Below, one piece after another: positions 42,988-53,902 of a stretch of DNA of 64,000 nt. This stretch comes from Pseudomonas sp. WN033. Lineage in GTDB: Bacteria; Pseudomonadota; Gammaproteobacteria; Pseudomonadales; Pseudomonadaceae. The stretch spans positions 186,001-250,000 of the forward strand of contig NSKG01000004.1 of assembly GCA_002287035.1 (NCBI GenBank), written 5' to 3'. Positions within the stretch are counted from its first letter, which is position 1; each line of letters opens with the position of its first letter. Both the position numbers and the translations under genes were made by a program. Under the pieces are notes generated by a model, which was not told the origin of the DNA, ran no database searches, and saw only the letters and a program-made list of their open reading frames with translations.

Positions 42988-45789
42988 ATGACCTTGGCGC
43001 TAATCGTCTTGCTTCCCTTGTTGGGAACCCTGTTGCCGTTGCTGACCGACCGCTATGGGCGCTCACTGTGCGCTCTGGCAACCATGGTCGCGCCGGTGCT
43101 TGGTCTGATCCTGATGTGGCGTCATATGCCGGCGGTATTCGCCGGTGAGGCGGTAGTTCAAACACTGCCGTGGATCGAACGGCTTGGGCTGAACCTGAGC
43201 TTTCGGCTTGATGGCCTGGGCTTTCTGTTTGCCCTGCTGATCCAGGGGATCGGCATTCTGGTCATTCTGTATGCCCGCTATTACCTGTCGAAGAAGGACC
43301 CCATGGGGCGCTTCTTCTCCTATCTGCTGCTGTTCATGGCCGCCATGCTTGGCGTCGTGCTGAGCGAAAACCTGCTGCTGATGATGTTCTTCTGGGAGCT
43401 GACCAGTCTGTCTTCGTTCCTGCTGATCGGTTACTGGTCACACTCCAGCGACGCCCGCAAGGGCGCGCGTATGGCGCTGGCGGTGACTGGTGGGGGTGGT
43501 CTGGCGTTGTTGGCCGGGGTGCTGCTGCTGGGCAACATCGTTGGTAGTTATGAGTTGAGTGCGGTGCTGGCAGCGGGCGAGCAGATCCGTGCCCATGCGC
43601 TATATCCGGTGGTGCTGGTGTTGGTGCTGCTTGGGGTGTTCACCAAGTCGGCGCAGTTCCCGTTCCACTTCTGGCTGCCGCATGCGATGGCGGCGCCGAC
43701 CCCGGTGTCGGCCTATCTGCACTCGGCCACCATGGTCAAGGCTGGGGTGTTCCTGCTGGCGCGCCTGTATCCGGCGCTGGCCGAAACTGATCTGTGGTTC
43801 TGGCTGGTCAGCCTGACCGGTATGGCCACTCTGCTGCTGGGTGCGGTGACCGCGCTGTTCAAGCATGACCTTAAAGGCCTACTGGCTTACTCGACCATCA
43901 GCCATCTGGGGCTGATTACTCTGCTATTTGGCCTGGATACCCAGTTGGCGGCAGTGGCGGCGGTGTTCCATATCATCAACCACGCGACCTTCAAGGCGTC
44001 GTTGTTCATGGCCGCAGGGATCATCGACCATGAAACCGGTACCCGTGACATGCGCCGGATCAATGGCTTGTGGTCCTATATGCCGCATACTGCGACGCTG
44101 GCGATGGTGGCTGCAGCCTCGATGGCCGGGGTGCCTCTGCTTAACGGCTTCCTGTCCAAGGAAATGTTCTTTACCGAAACCCTGCAGCAGCACCAGTTCG
44201 GCAACTTCAGTTGGGTGATTCCGCTGGTGGCGACCTTGGCCGGGGTGTTCTCGGTGGCCTATTCGCTGCGTTTCATCCACGACGTGTTCTTCAACGGCAA
44301 ACCGGTCAACTTGCCCAAGTATCCGCCGCACGAGCCGCCGCGCTATATGAAGGTGCCGGTGGAAATCCTGGTGGCCTTGTGTCTGCTGGTCGGGTTGTTG
44401 CCGGCCTTTACTGTGGCCAGCCTGCTCGAAGTGGCGGCCAGTGCCACAGTGGGGGGCGACCTGCCTGAGTACAGTCTGGCGATCTGGCATGGTTTCAACC
44501 TGCCGCTGATCATGAGCTTTGTGGCCCTGCTGGTGGGGGTACTGGTTTACGCCAAGCGTAAACCGCTGTTCGACTGGTACGCCGACTCGCGCTTTGACAG
44601 CCTGGATGCCAAGCTGGTGTTCGAGCGTCTGGTCCAGAGTGCGGTGCGGCGCTGCGGTCAGTTTACGCTGCGTCTGGAGAATGCGTCGTTACAGCGCTAT
44701 CTGGCCTGCATGCTGATTGCCGCGCTGGTGGTCAGTGGCTACTGGCTGGTGCAGTTGCCGGCCCTGCGCGGGACGCTGGCCCTGGCTCCGGTAGACGGTG
44801 TAACCCTGGTAGGCACTTTGATTCTGATGATCTCGGCTCTGGCCACGGTGTACTGGCATCGTCAGCGCCTGGTCGCGCTGGTGATGCTCAGCGTGGTGGG
44901 CCTGATGGTGGCGTTGGCCTTTGCCCGTTTCTCGGCACCGGATCTGGCGCTGACTCAGTTGTCGGTCGAGGTGGTGACCATTGTCCTGCTGATGCTGGCG
45001 CTGTTCTTCCTGCCGCGCCTGACCCCGGCCGAATCGAGCAATCTGCGGCGGGGCCGCGATATTGCTCTGGCGTTGCTGGCAGGATCGCTGGTGACGGTTC
45101 TGGCGCTGGCGGTAATGACCCGTCCGTATGACACCATTGCCGGTTACTTCCTGGCCAATAGTGTCTCAGGCGGTGGCGGCACCAACGTGGTCAACGTGAT
45201 CCTGGTCGATTTCCGCGGTTTCGATACCTTGGGTGAAGTTACGGTACTGGCGATTGCCGGGGTGGCGATCTATGCCCTGATCGATGGTTTGCGCCTGCGT
45301 ATTCCACAAACCGATGCACTGGGGCGGGCCTGGGCTCGCGATGCCCATCCGCTGATGCTGGTCAACTTGTCGCGGGTGATCCTGCCGCTGGCACTGATGG
45401 TCTCGGCGTACATCTTCCTGCGTGGTCACAACCTGCCGGGCGGCGGTTTCATTGCCGGTCTGATCACGGCTGTGGCGTTGATCCTGCAATACGTGGGCAG
45501 CGGTGAGCAGTGGACCAGTGAGCGCTGGGGTGTGAACTATCACCATATGGCGGGCTGGGGGGTAATCATCGCCGGGGCTACCGGTCTGGTCAGCTGGCTG
45601 TTCGGTTATCCGTTCCTGACCAGCGCCTTCGATCACTTCCATATTCCGCTGGTAGGTGAGGTCGAGCTGGCCAGTGCGCTGGTCTTCGATCTGGGGGTTT
45701 ACCTGACCGTGGTGGGCGCCACCTTGTTGATTCTGGCCAACCTGGGCAAGTTGTCCACGGGCCGGGCTGTGACTGGGGAGAATCTCTGA
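42988..45789 (+). CDS. mnhA: MnhA2: second Mrp antiporter subunit A-B fusion
   Basis: 933 residues from the ATG at 42988 ([19 protein letters not shown]); the upstream in-frame ATG gives a hydrophilic leader not seen in the family. Channel helix [19 protein letters not shown] and [15 protein letters not shown]; the C-terminal MnhB-like part has [19 protein letters not shown] and [14 protein letters not shown]. It is a clear paralogue of MnhA1 but diverged in the N-terminal 60 residues and in the 420-560 region, so duplication is old. Heads operon 2. Confidence 0.93.
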   Translation: MTLALIVLLPLLGTLLPLLTDRYGRSLCALATMVAPVLGLILMWRHMPAVFAGEAVVQTLPWIERLGLNLSFRLDGLGFLFALLIQGIGILVILYARYYLSKKDPMGRFFSYLLLFMAAMLGVVLSENLLLMMFFWELTSLSSFLLIGYWSHSSDARKGARMALAVTGGGGLALLAGVLLLGNIVGSYELSAVLAAGEQIRAHALYPVVLVLVLLGVFTKSAQFPFHFWLPHAMAAPTPVSAYLHSATMVKAGVFLLARLYPALAETDLWFWLVSLTGMATLLLGAVTALFKHDLKGLLAYSTISHLGLITLLFGLDTQLAAVAAVFHIINHATFKASLFMAAGIIDHETGTRDMRRINGLWSYMPHTATLAMVAAASMAGVPLLNGFLSKEMFFTETLQQHQFGNFSWVIPLVATLAGVFSVAYSLRFIHDVFFNGKPVNLPKYPPHEPPRYMKVPVEILVALCLLVGLLPAFTVASLLEVAASATVGGDLPEYSLAIWHGFNLPLIMSFVALLVGVLVYAKRKPLFDWYADSRFDSLDAKLVFERLVQSAVRRCGQFTLRLENASLQRYLACMLIAALVVSGYWLVQLPALRGTLALAPVDGVTLVGTLILMISALATVYWHRQRLVALVMLSVVGLMVALAFARFSAPDLALTQLSVEVVTIVLLMLALFFLPRLTPAESSNLRRGRDIALALLAGSLVTVLALAVMTRPYDTIAGYFLANSVSGGGGTNVVNVILVDFRGFDTLGEVTVLAIAGVAIYALIDGLRLRIPQTDALGRAWARDAHPLMLVNLSRVILPLALMVSAYIFLRGHNLPGGGFIAGLITAVALILQYVGSGEQWTSERWGVNYHHMAGWGVIIAGATGLVSWLFGYPFLTSAFDHFHIPLVGEVELASALVFDLGVYLTVVGATLLILANLGKLSTGRAVTGENL

Positions 45790-46115
45790 TGGAGCTGCTG
45801 TTTGCCCTGACCCTGGGGCTGTTGACTGCCTGTGGCGTATATCTGCTGTTGCGGGCCCGGACCTTTCCGGTCGTGGTGGGCCTTACCCTGATCGGCTACG
45901 CCGTCAACCTGTTCCTGTTCGCCATGGGCCGCTTGAGCACCGGGATGCCGGCGGTGATCGGCCGGGCCGAAAATTATGCCGACCCCTTGCCCCAGGCACT
46001 GGTGCTGACTGCGATCGTGATTGGTTTCGCCATGACTGCCTTTGCTCTGGTGCTGGCGCTACGGGCCCAGGGTGAACTGGATAGTGATCATGTTGACGGC
46101 AAGGGGGATCGTTGA
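45789..46115 (+). CDS. mnhC: MnhC2: second Mrp subunit C
   Basis: 108 residues, the standard length, ending shortly after NPLPQALVLTAIVIGFAMTAFALVLALRAQ-like helix 3 with a short acidic tail (GELDSDHVDGKGDR). It lacks the long His/acid-rich tail of MnhC1. ATG overlaps the last base of the mnhA2 stop; overlaps mnhD2 by 4 bp. Confidence 0.92.
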   Translation: MELLFALTLGLLTACGVYLLLRARTFPVVVGLTLIGYAVNLFLFAMGRLSTGMPAVIGRAENYADPLPQALVLTAIVIGFAMTAFALVLALRAQGELDSDHVDGKGDR

Positions 46116-47623
46116 TGAGTCACTTGCCGATCCTGCCGGTGTTGTTGCCCATGTTCGTGGGTGCGTTGTTGCTGTTGATCGCCCGCAGCAAGATGGTGGT
46201 CAAGCGCAGTCTGTCGCTGCTGGCGACCCTGCTGCAGATTCCCCTGGCCTGGGCGCTGATGGGCCAGGCTGGTGACGGCATCAGCGTCTATGCCCTGGGT
46301 AACTGGATGCCGCCGTTTGGCATAGTGCTGGTACTTGATCATCTCTCGGCCCTGCTGCTGATGGTCACGGCGGTGCTGGCCAGTTGCGCGGTACTGTATG
46401 CACTGCGCGGAGATGATGGTCTGGGGCGCAACTTCCATGCGCTGTTCCAGTTCCAGTTGATGGGGATCAATGGTGCGTTCCTGACCGGTGATCTGTTCAA
46501 CCTGTTCGTGTTCTTCGAGATTCTGTTGATTGCCTCCTATGCCTTGCTGCTGCATGGCGCGGGTTCGGCACGGGTGCGGGCTGGTCTGCATTATGTGTTG
46601 CTCAACCTGTTCGGCTCGGCGCTGTTTTTGATTGCGGTAGGCACCTTGTATGGCCTGCTCGGCACTCTGAACATGGCCGATATGGCGGTGCGGGTCGCGG
46701 CGCTTGAGCCGGCGGATGCGCCGCTGGTAGGGGCGGCCGGGTTGCTGCTGCTGGTGGTGTTTGGCCTCAAGGCGGCGGTGTTCCCGCTGTATTTCTGGCT
46801 GCCGCGTGCCTACGCTGCTGCCAGTGCACCGGTGGCTGCATTGTTTGCGATCATGACCAAAGTGGGCATCTACTCGATCATCCGGGTCTATAGCCTGATC
46901 TTTGGTGAGGCGGCCGGGCCGTTGGCCAATCTGGCCGAAGCCTGGTTATGGCCGCTGGCGTTGCTGACTCTGGCTCTGGGAGCGATTGGAGCGCTGGCGG
47001 CCAGTACCCTCAATGGCCTGATTGCCTATCTGGTGGTGGTGTCGGTCGGTACGTTGCTGGCCGGTGTGGCGCTAGGCACTGAAGATGCGCTGGTCGCCAC
47101 CCTGTATTACCTGATCCACTCGACCTGGATCAGCGGTGCGCTGTTCCTGTTTGCCGGCCTGCTCAGCCGGGCGCGCGGTCCACGTCATGCCGGGCGGCTG
47201 GTGCCGGGGCCGACAGTACCACATGCGTTGTTGCTCAGCGGTCTGTTCTTTATCGCGGCGATTTCTGTGGTTGGTATGCCGCCACTGTCCGGGTTCGTCG
47301 GCAAGCTGCTGTTGTTGCAGGCGGCGGGAACCGGGTTGGCCGCGTTCTGGCTGTATCTGGTGGTGCTGGTGGGTGGTTTGCAGGCCCTGATCGGTCTGAG
47401 CCGGGCCGGTAGCACACTGTTCTGGCGTCAGGAGCCGGAACCGGCGACCGGTGAGCCGCTGGATGCCTGGCGCATGCTGGCAGTGTTGCTGTTGCTGGTC
47501 AGCAGTCCATTGTTGGTGATCATGGCCGGGCCGCTGCTGGACTATCTGCAGGCCACCGCAGCGCAGGTGCTGGCTCCGGCACACTATATCGAGGCGGTGA
47601 TGAGCATGGGAGGTGAGGCATGA
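46112..47623 (+). CDS. mnhD: MnhD2: second Mrp subunit D
   Basis: 503 residues, about 14 helices, with FNLFVFFEILLIASYALLLHG (key Glu) and KAAVFPLYFWLPRAYAAASAPVAALF (key Lys) in the expected positions. It shares the ion-channel motifs with MnhD1 but the sequences differ strongly elsewhere, so the two complexes may have distinct ion preference. Couples to mnhC2 and mnhE2 through overlaps. Confidence 0.93.
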   Translation: MMSHLPILPVLLPMFVGALLLLIARSKMVVKRSLSLLATLLQIPLAWALMGQAGDGISVYALGNWMPPFGIVLVLDHLSALLLMVTAVLASCAVLYALRGDDGLGRNFHALFQFQLMGINGAFLTGDLFNLFVFFEILLIASYALLLHGAGSARVRAGLHYVLLNLFGSALFLIAVGTLYGLLGTLNMADMAVRVAALEPADAPLVGAAGLLLLVVFGLKAAVFPLYFWLPRAYAAASAPVAALFAIMTKVGIYSIIRVYSLIFGEAAGPLANLAEAWLWPLALLTLALGAIGALAASTLNGLIAYLVVVSVGTLLAGVALGTEDALVATLYYLIHSTWISGALFLFAGLLSRARGPRHAGRLVPGPTVPHALLLSGLFFIAAISVVGMPPLSGFVGKLLLLQAAGTGLAAFWLYLVVLVGGLQALIGLSRAGSTLFWRQEPEPATGEPLDAWRMLAVLLLLVSSPLLVIMAGPLLDYLQATAAQVLAPAHYIEAVMSMGGEA

Positions 47624-48126
47624 TGAGTGCCAAGCGCTGGCTGCCACACCCGTGGCTGAGTCTGTTCCTGGTCATCGTCTGGCAACTGATCATGAATGAT
47701 CTGTCGGCCGGTACCCTGATCATGGGCTTTATTCTGGCCTGGGGCATTCCGATGCTGACGGACGTGTTCTGGCCGCATCCTCCCACCCTGCATCGCCCCG
47801 GCGTGCTGCTGCGTTTTACTCTGCGGGTATTGTGGGACATCGTGGTGGCCAATCTTGATGTCGCCCGACTGATCCTGGGGCCGAGCAAAAATCTGCGCCC
47901 GGCCTTTGTCGAATATCCGCTGGAGCTGACCCACGACTTTGCCATCAGCCTGCTGGCCAGCACTATTTCCCTGACGCCGGGTACGGTGTCGGCCGATATC
48001 AGTGCGGACAAGCGCAGACTGCTGATCCATGGTCTGGATGTGGCCGATGAGCAGGAGCTGATCGCCACCATCAAACAGCGTTATGAACAGCCGCTCAAGG
48101 AGGTCTTCGAATGCTCCAATTCGTGA
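47620..48126 (+). CDS. mnhE: MnhE2: second Mrp subunit E
   Basis: 168 residues. Two membrane helices at the N-terminus (SLFLVIVWQLIMNDLSAGTLIMGFILAWGIPM) and the soluble domain with LTPGTVSADISADKRRLLIHGLDV. The ATG at 47620 lies within the mnhD2 stop (ATGA); a second ATG follows directly. Overlaps mnhF2 by 16 bp. Confidence 0.92.
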   Translation: MMSAKRWLPHPWLSLFLVIVWQLIMNDLSAGTLIMGFILAWGIPMLTDVFWPHPPTLHRPGVLLRFTLRVLWDIVVANLDVARLILGPSKNLRPAFVEYPLELTHDFAISLLASTISLTPGTVSADISADKRRLLIHGLDVADEQELIATIKQRYEQPLKEVFECSNS

Positions 48127-48380
48127 TCCTGCTGTGCCTGGGCATCATGTCGGTAGCCGTCCTGCTCAATCTGCTGCGCCTGCTCAAGGGGCCAGACCTG
48201 CCGGACCGGATCCTGGCGCTGGATACCCTGTATATCAACGCCATTGCCCTGATCATGCTGCTGGGGCTGTATCTGGCGTCTGATCTGTTCTTCGAGGCTG
48301 CGCTGCTGATTGCGGTGATGGGCTTTGTCGGTACCGTGGCAATCGCCAAGCACCTGTTGCGCGGCGACATCATCGAGTAA
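48111..48380 (+). CDS. mnhF: MnhF2: second Mrp subunit F
   Basis: 89 residues, three helices with the family core LLRLLKGPDLPDRILALDTLYINAIALIML and the C-terminal AIAKHLLRGDIIE. Standard length, without the tail found in MnhF1. Confidence 0.92.
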   Translation: MLQFVILLCLGIMSVAVLLNLLRLLKGPDLPDRILALDTLYINAIALIMLLGLYLASDLFFEAALLIAVMGFVGTVAIAKHLLRGDIIE

Positions 48381-48390
48381 GGGGGCGAAA

Positions 48391-48729
48391 ATGCTCGAAG
48401 CGACCTGGATTGAATGGCTGGTAGCGGCGCTGATTCTGCTTGGCAGCCTGTTTGCCCTGATTGGCTCGATTGGGCTGTGGAAGCTGCCGGACTTTTTTAT
48501 GCGTCTGCACGGCCCGACCAAAGCCACCACCTTGGGGGTTGGAGCGCTGGTAATTGGTTCACTGCTGTATTTCAGCACCCGTGGCGAGGGGCTTAGCCTG
48601 CACGAGTTGCTGATTACTATTTTCCTGTTCATGACGGCGCCGGTCAGCGCCCATATGCTGGCCAAAGCGGCGATGCATGAAAAGCTCAAGCGCGTTGAAC
48701 GGACTCGGGGCGAGCCCTGGGATCAGTGA
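48391..48729 (+). CDS. mnhG: MnhG2: second Mrp subunit G
   Basis: 112 residues from the ATG at 48391, 10 bp after mnhF2. Family motif LFALIGSIGLWKLPDFFMRLHGPTKATTLGVGALVIG with LPDxFxRxH. Closes operon 2; the REP-type element at 48756 follows. Confidence 0.92.
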   Translation: MLEATWIEWLVAALILLGSLFALIGSIGLWKLPDFFMRLHGPTKATTLGVGALVIGSLLYFSTRGEGLSLHELLITIFLFMTAPVSAHMLAKAAMHEKLKRVERTRGEPWDQ

Positions 48730-48755
48730 TGGCGTTAATGCCGGGCGGTGAGCTG

Positions 48756-48829
48756 GTAGGAGCGGCCCGCGGCCGCGAAGCGGGCTATCAGCGACTGCAG
48801 GCGTGTTCGCGCCCGCAGGGCGCTCCTAC
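48756..48829. repeat. REP-type hairpin (type C)
   Basis: GTAGGAGCG...CGCTCCTAC outer arms (9 bp) with inner GC-rich arms CGGCCGCGAAGC / GTTCGCGCCCGC-like, typical of Pseudomonas REP elements. In the convergent gap between mnhG2 and the OmpA-like gene, so it may also end both transcripts. Confidence 0.8.
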
Positions 48830-48840
48830 CGGTTGAAGTC

Positions 48841-49389
48841 TCAGTCGGCCATGGCTACCCGGGTTGGATAGGGCAGCATGACGATTTCAACCCGACGGTT
48901 CAGGGCGCGACCAGTGGCGGTGCTGTTGTCGGCGCGGGGCTGGTTCTCGCCCATGCTGCGCAATTGCATACGCTGGCTACTGACGCCACCCAGCATCAGG
49001 ACACTGGCTACGGCCTGGGCTCGCTCCAGGCTCAGGCGCTGGTTAACTTCGTCGTCGCCGACACTGTCGGCGTGCCCGACGACATGGAACTGAGTTTCGT
49101 CATCGTGTCTAAGGGCCTGAGCCACTTTGCTCAAGGGAACCAGGCCTGAAGGCAGAAGCAGGGTGCGCTTGGGATGGAAGTTGCCGTCAACCGGAATGAT
49201 CAGGCGAATCTGCTCACCTTCGTGCTCGACTTCGTAACCTTCGCGCTGGGCAAGTTCGGTCAGGCCGGCAACCCGTGATTCGGCCCAGGAAGGCTGGACT
49301 GCGGCGCTTTGCTGTACCGGTTGTTTAGCGGAGCAGGCGGTCAAGGCCACGAACAAGGAAGACAGCAGGAGGATTTTTGTGCTTTTCAT
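48841..49389 (-). CDS. OmpA-family peptidoglycan-associated lipoprotein
   Basis: 182 residues. Lipobox signal (LLLSSLFVALTACSA, Cys19), then an OmpA-type C-terminal domain (about 65-170) with VVGHADSVGDDEVNQRLSLERAQAVASVLMLGGVSSQRM and a final LNRRVEIVM, the peptidoglycan-binding fold (Asp/Arg motif GHADxxG..xN..LSxxRAxxV). Anchors outer membrane to peptidoglycan. It is convergent with the Mrp operon 2. Distinct from pal, which has its own tol locus. Confidence 0.86.
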   Translation of the reverse strand: MKSTKILLLSSLFVALTACSAKQPVQQSAAVQPSWAESRVAGLTELAQREGYEVEHEGEQIRLIIPVDGNFHPKRTLLLPSGLVPLSKVAQALRHDDETQFHVVGHADSVGDDEVNQRLSLERAQAVASVLMLGGVSSQRMQLRSMGENQPRADNSTATGRALNRRVEIVMLPYPTRVAMAD

Positions 49390-49528
49390 GGAAGTTCCGA
49401 TGTTGGTAGAAGACCGTTCAATGGTGGTGGCTTTATCTACGCAAGGTTACCATCAGAGCCAGCTTTTGTGATCTGGTCAAACATGCAATCTGTCGGCTGA
49501 GTCCCGTCAACGCCAAGGAGTTCACAGT

Positions 49529-50158
49529 ATGAGTTCTTGCCTGTCATGGATGCGCGGCGCGCTGGTTGCAGCGGCTGGTTTGGTGCTGAGTGGTTGTGCG
49601 CTGTTCGCCACCAGTCCTGAGCAGGGGCCCGAACAGCGTGTTATGGGGCTGCTGGAACATAGTGGTGGGAATTCCTGGCAGTTGCAGCCTTGCTCGGGCC
49701 GAGAGGCTCTTGCAGTAGAGGACGGGGCCGGGCTGGAGGAGTTGTTTGCAGAACTGGCGCAGCCTGGGCAGAGTGCGATCTTTGTCGATGTCAGTGGTCG
49801 GCTGGTGGGGCAGGGCGTGTTGCAGGTCAGTCAGGTGTGGCGCATGCAATCGGTTGGGCGTGGCTGTGCCGATCAGGCTGGGGCCATCGCGCGCTGGGTA
49901 GCACTGGGTGATGATCCGCTTTGGCAGGCTGAGTTGGGCGAACAGGGCATGCGCCTGAACACTCGCGAGTGGGTACCGGTGATCGATGAGCAGTTGCCCG
50001 GTGTTGCCTTGAACTTCCGGACCCTGCGTGGTGAGGCTGCGGAGCTGTGGATTTATCCCCAGGGTTGCCGGGCAATCCCTGGCAGCTTCTTCCATCAACG
50101 TGCGGTACTGGAGCATGATGGCCAGCGTCAGGAGGGTTGCGCCTACCGCGGTTGGTAG
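49529..50158 (+). CDS. COG3650-like lipoprotein
   Basis: 209 residues with a signal peptide and lipobox (AAAGLVLSGCALFA, Cys23). The mature part contains paired conserved cysteines (QLQPCSGRE, VGRGCADQAG, PQGCRAIPGSFFHQRAVLEHDGQRQEGCAYRGW); the last block resembles META/COG3650-type domains. Function unknown. Convergent with braG, 29 bp away. Confidence 0.68.
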   Translation: MSSCLSWMRGALVAAAGLVLSGCALFATSPEQGPEQRVMGLLEHSGGNSWQLQPCSGREALAVEDGAGLEELFAELAQPGQSAIFVDVSGRLVGQGVLQVSQVWRMQSVGRGCADQAGAIARWVALGDDPLWQAELGEQGMRLNTREWVPVIDEQLPGVALNFRTLRGEAAELWIYPQGCRAIPGSFFHQRAVLEHDGQRQEGCAYRGW

Positions 50159-50187
50159 TAACCTGGGCAGGCGCAACAGGAGAGGTA

Positions 50188-50889
50188 TTACCCGCCGAGA
50201 TAGGCGTCGCGCACCTGTGGATTGGCCAGCAGTGCGGCGCCGCTATCCTGCATTACGATGTGCCCGTGCTCCATCACATAACCACGATCGGCGAGCTTGA
50301 GTGCCTGGTTGGCGTTCTGCTCGACCAGAAAGATAGTTACTCCCTGTCTGCGCAGCTCCTCAATGATCTCGAAAATCTGCTGGATGATGATCGGTGCCAG
50401 TCCCAGTGATGGCTCGTCGAGCAGCAGCAGGCGTGGCTTGCTCATCAGTGCACGGCCGATGGCCAGCATCTGTTGTTCACCGCCGGACATGGTGCCAGCG
50501 CGCTGCTGATAGCGCTCCTTCAGGCGTGGGAACAGTGCCAGCGTGGCGTCTAGTTGCTGCTGGAAGGCTTCCTTGCTGGTGAAGAAACCGCCCATCGCCA
50601 GGTTTTCCTCGACGGTCAGACGCGAGAACACGCGCCGGCCCTCCGGCACGATAGCAATATCCTTGCGCATGATTTCGGCGGTGCTCAGTCCGGTCAGGTC
50701 TTCGCCTTCGTAACGAATGCTGCCGCTACTGGGACGCGGGTCGCCGCACAGGGTCATCAGTAATGTGGTCTTGCCGGCACCATTGGCGCCGATCAGGGTA
50801 ACAATCTCGCCACGCTGGACTTCCAGGCTAACGTCGTGCAGTGCCTGGATCTTGCCGTAGTGGGTCGAGACATTTTTCATGTACAGCAT
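50188..50889 (-). CDS. braG: Branched-chain amino acid ABC ATPase LivF/BraG
   Basis: 233 residues, second ATPase of the leucine/isoleucine/valine importer. Walker A GANGAGKTTLL (about 38-48), signature TMSGGEQQMLAIGRAL, Walker B LLLDEPSLGLAP, H-loop IFLVEQNANQ. Last gene of the minus-strand operon braC-D-E-F-G. Length and motifs are as in P. aeruginosa BraG. Confidence 0.95.
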   Translation of the reverse strand: MLYMKNVSTHYGKIQALHDVSLEVQRGEIVTLIGANGAGKTTLLMTLCGDPRPSSGSIRYEGEDLTGLSTAEIMRKDIAIVPEGRRVFSRLTVEENLAMGGFFTSKEAFQQQLDATLALFPRLKERYQQRAGTMSGGEQQMLAIGRALMSKPRLLLLDEPSLGLAPIIIQQIFEIIEELRRQGVTIFLVEQNANQALKLADRGYVMEHGHIVMQDSGAALLANPQVRDAYLGG

Positions 50890-50901
50890 CAGCTCTTGCC
50901 C

Positions 50902-51669
50902 TCAGGTTTCGCCCAGGTAGGCCTTGATCACGTCAGGGTTGCTGCGCACCTGGTCCGGTGTGCCGTTGGCCAGTGGGCAACCCTGGTTGATCACCACGAT
51001 ATGGTCGGAAATGCTCATGACCAGTTTCATGTCATGTTCGATCAGCAGCACGGTGATGCCGTGGGCATCGCGCAGTTCGCTGATCAGCGCCTTGAGATCA
51101 TCGGTTTCCCTGGGGTTGAGGCCGGCGGCCGGTTCGTCAAGCATCAGCAGTGATGGCTGAGTCACCATGCAGCGGGCGATTTCCAGGCGTCGTTGCTGAC
51201 CATAGGCCAGACTGTTGGCCGGGCGGTTGGCAAACTCCAGCAGGTCGACCCGCTCCAGCCAGTAGGCGGCCCGCTCCAGCGCCTGCTTCTCGCTGCGGCG
51301 GTAGTTCGGGGTTTTGAACAGGCCCGCCAGCAGACTGGTATTCAGGTGCTGGTGCTGAGCCACCAGCAGGTTTTCCAGCAGAGTCATTTCCTTGAACAGG
51401 CGCACATGCTGAAAGGTGCGGATCATGCCCTTGCGGGCAACCTTGAAACCGGGCAGGCCCTGAATTTCCTCACCACGAAAGATGATCTTGCCGTCGGTGG
51501 GTTTGTAAAAACCGGTCAGACAGTTGAACACCGTGGTCTTGCCTGCCCCGTTGGGGCCGATCATCGATACGATCTGTTTTTCCTGTACGGTCAGGGCAAC
51601 GCCGTTGACCGCCAGCAGCCCGCCAAAACGCATGGTCAGGCCAGAGACTTCAAGCATGGGCATGGTCAT
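50902..51669 (-). CDS. braF: Branched-chain amino acid ABC ATPase LivG/BraF
   Basis: 255 residues, first ATPase. Walker [17 protein letters not shown], signature [17 protein letters not shown] (the LivG variant of the ABC motif), Walker [15 protein letters not shown]-loop [13 protein letters not shown] overlaps the braE stop by 4 bp; the ATG at 51660 is an alternative start. Confidence 0.95.
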   Translation of the reverse strand: MTMPMLEVSGLTMRFGGLLAVNGVALTVQEKQIVSMIGPNGAGKTTVFNCLTGFYKPTDGKIIFRGEEIQGLPGFKVARKGMIRTFQHVRLFKEMTLLENLLVAQHQHLNTSLLAGLFKTPNYRRSEKQALERAAYWLERVDLLEFANRPANSLAYGQQRRLEIARCMVTQPSLLMLDEPAAGLNPRETDDLKALISELRDAHGITVLLIEHDMKLVMSISDHIVVINQGCPLANGTPDQVRSNPDVIKAYLGET

Positions 51670-52928
51670 TGGGTGCGTAGCTCCATATGCGGGCGTTTCA
51701 TTGGCAGCAGCCCCTGCGGGCGCCAGATCATCATCAGCACCATCATCAGACCGAATAGCAGCATGCGGTATTCATTGAATTCGCGTGCCATCTCGGGAAG
51801 GATGGTCATGATGATTGCTGCCAGAATTACTCCAACCTGCGAACCCATTCCACCGAGTACTACAATGGCAAGGATGATCGCTGACTCGATGAAGGTGAAC
51901 GATTCCGGGCTGATGAAGCCCTGGCGGGCGGCGAAGAAGCAGCCGGCGAACCCGGCAAAGGTCGAACCGATGGTGAAGGCGCTGAGCTTGACCGCTGTGG
52001 GGTTGATGCCCAGCGAACGACAGGCGATTTCATCTTCACGCAAGGCTTCCCAGGCGCGGCCGATCGGCATGCGCAGCAGGCGGTTGATCACATACAGGGT
52101 GATCAACACCAGCATCAGTGCCAGCAGGTAAAGGAAGATCACCCGGTGGTTGGAGTTGAAGGCAATGCCGAAGAACTCGTGAAAGGTTTGCATGCCTTCG
52201 CTGGCGCGGCGGTTGAACTCCAGGCCGAACAGAGTCGGTTTGGGGATCCCGCCGATCCCGTTGGGACCATTGGTTAGCCAGGTCATGTTGTTGAGCAGGA
52301 TGCGGATGATCTCGCCAAAGCCCAGGGTCACGATCGCCAGGTAATCGCCTCGCAGGCGCAGCACCGGGAAGCCGAGAATGAAGCCGAAGAAGGCCCCGAG
52401 CAGCCCGGCGACCAGCAGCCCGGTCCAGAAGCCCATGCCGAAATACATCGCCAGCAAGGCATAGCTGTAGGCACCGACTGCATAGAAGCCGACATAGCCC
52501 AGATCCAGCAGGCCGGCCAGGCCAACCACAATGTTCAGCCCCAGGCCGAGCATTACGTAGATCAACACCAGGGTAGCCAGGTCGATGTTGCCGCGGTTGC
52601 TGAAGAACGGAAAGACCAGTGCGGCTGCGATCAGAAAACACCAGAACAGGCGCTGGATAACAGGCTTGTCTGTGGCCTCAACCAGCCTGGTTGGGGGCTT
52701 GGGCAGGCCGGGTACGGCTTGCCAGGCTTTGCCCAAGTGGTCGCGGAACAGATTGAACAGGAAGATGAACAAGGCTGCGCCGCCGATTTTCCACAGGACA
52801 TCGGTACCTGCGCCGCTGATGGTCAGACCGGTGCCGGACGGGGTCAGGCGCACACCCATCAGCATGGCGGTGAGAACCACCACCACAGCAGCGGAAATAA
52901 GCGCGGGTTTCAGGTTGTTACGGATCAT
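51666..52928 (-). CDS. braE: Branched-chain amino acid permease LivM/BraE
   Basis: 420 residues, inner-membrane permease with the LivM core ([40 protein letters not shown]) and the EAA-like loop [17 protein letters not shown]. It has an extended N-terminus of about 100 residues with two extra helices, as in pseudomonad BraE. Overlaps braD and braF by 4 bp each. Confidence 0.94.
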   Translation of the reverse strand: MIRNNLKPALISAAVVVVLTAMLMGVRLTPSGTGLTISGAGTDVLWKIGGAALFIFLFNLFRDHLGKAWQAVPGLPKPPTRLVEATDKPVIQRLFWCFLIAAALVFPFFSNRGNIDLATLVLIYVMLGLGLNIVVGLAGLLDLGYVGFYAVGAYSYALLAMYFGMGFWTGLLVAGLLGAFFGFILGFPVLRLRGDYLAIVTLGFGEIIRILLNNMTWLTNGPNGIGGIPKPTLFGLEFNRRASEGMQTFHEFFGIAFNSNHRVIFLYLLALMLVLITLYVINRLLRMPIGRAWEALREDEIACRSLGINPTAVKLSAFTIGSTFAGFAGCFFAARQGFISPESFTFIESAIILAIVVLGGMGSQVGVILAAIIMTILPEMAREFNEYRMLLFGLMMVLMMIWRPQGLLPMKRPHMELRTQ

Positions 52929-53857
52929 ACCTTCTCAACCTCCGGGCGACCGAGAATGCCGCTGGGGCGGAACAGCAGGATCAGGATCAGCAGGCTGAAG
53001 GCCACAACGTCCTTGTATTCGGTGCTGAAGTAACCGGCGGTCATCGCCTCGGTAACACCCAACAGCAGACCGCCAAGTACCGCGCCGGGAATGCTGCCGA
53101 TGCCACCCAGTACTGCGGCGGTGAAGGCCTTGAGGCCAGCCATGAAGCCGATGTAAGGGTTGATCACGCCGTAGTACATGCTCAGCAGTACACCGGCAAC
53201 CGCAGCCAGGGCCGCACCAATGACGAAAGTCAGGGCGATGATGCCGTTGGTGTTGATACCCAGCAGGTTGGTCATTTTCAGGTCTTCGGCGCAGGCGCGG
53301 CAGGCCCGGCCCATGCGCGAACGGGAGATGAACAGTGTCAGCAGGGTCATGGTCAGCAGGGTGACCACGAAGATGATCATCTGCATATAGGACAAGGTGG
53401 CGTGGAACCCCTCATCCGGGCCGATGCTGATACCACCGGTCACCAGGCTGGGCATGGCGATATCGCGCGAGCCCTGAGCCAGCCGCACCAGGTTTTGCAG
53501 GAAGATCGACATGCCGATGGCAGATATGAGCGGAATTAGCCGGTTGCCGCCGCGTAATGGTCGATAGGCAACCCGTTCAATACTGTAGCCATAGGCGCTG
53601 GTGACGATCATGCTGATGATGAAGGCGCCGAGAATCATTAGCGGGAGAAACTCGACTCCCATCAAGGCCAGGGCTGCCAATGCCATGAAGGCGATATAGC
53701 TGCCGATCATGTAAACCTCGCCGTGGGCGAAGTTGATCATGCCGATAATGCCGTAAACCATGGTGTAGCCGATGGCGATCAGGGCGTAGGTACTGCCAAC
53801 TGTCAGTCCATTGAGCAGTTGCTGGATAAAGTAATAAAGGGACTCTGGCATAGCCAA
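52925..53857 (-). CDS. braD: Branched-chain amino acid permease LivH/BraD
   Basis: 310 residues, about eight helices. LivH core [41 protein letters not shown], the permease loop [24 protein letters not shown], and [17 protein letters not shown]. Follows braC after a 90-bp gap containing the internal terminator. Confidence 0.95.
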   Translation of the reverse strand: MAMPESLYYFIQQLLNGLTVGSTYALIAIGYTMVYGIIGMINFAHGEVYMIGSYIAFMALAALALMGVEFLPLMILGAFIISMIVTSAYGYSIERVAYRPLRGGNRLIPLISAIGMSIFLQNLVRLAQGSRDIAMPSLVTGGISIGPDEGFHATLSYMQMIIFVVTLLTMTLLTLFISRSRMGRACRACAEDLKMTNLLGINTNGIIALTFVIGAALAAVAGVLLSMYYGVINPYIGFMAGLKAFTAAVLGGIGSIPGAVLGGLLLGVTEAMTAGYFSTEYKDVVAFSLLILILLFRPSGILGRPEVEKV

Positions 53858-53902
53858 GCTACCTGTTGTGACAGGAACGTCGTTCGGAGGGAACTCACAA
53901 AA

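Noticed and set aside
36609..48729. Read as NADH dehydrogenase (complex I) genes
   Set aside because: The order A-C-D-E-F-G with MnhE, F and G and no NuoB-I genes is specific for Mrp antiporters.
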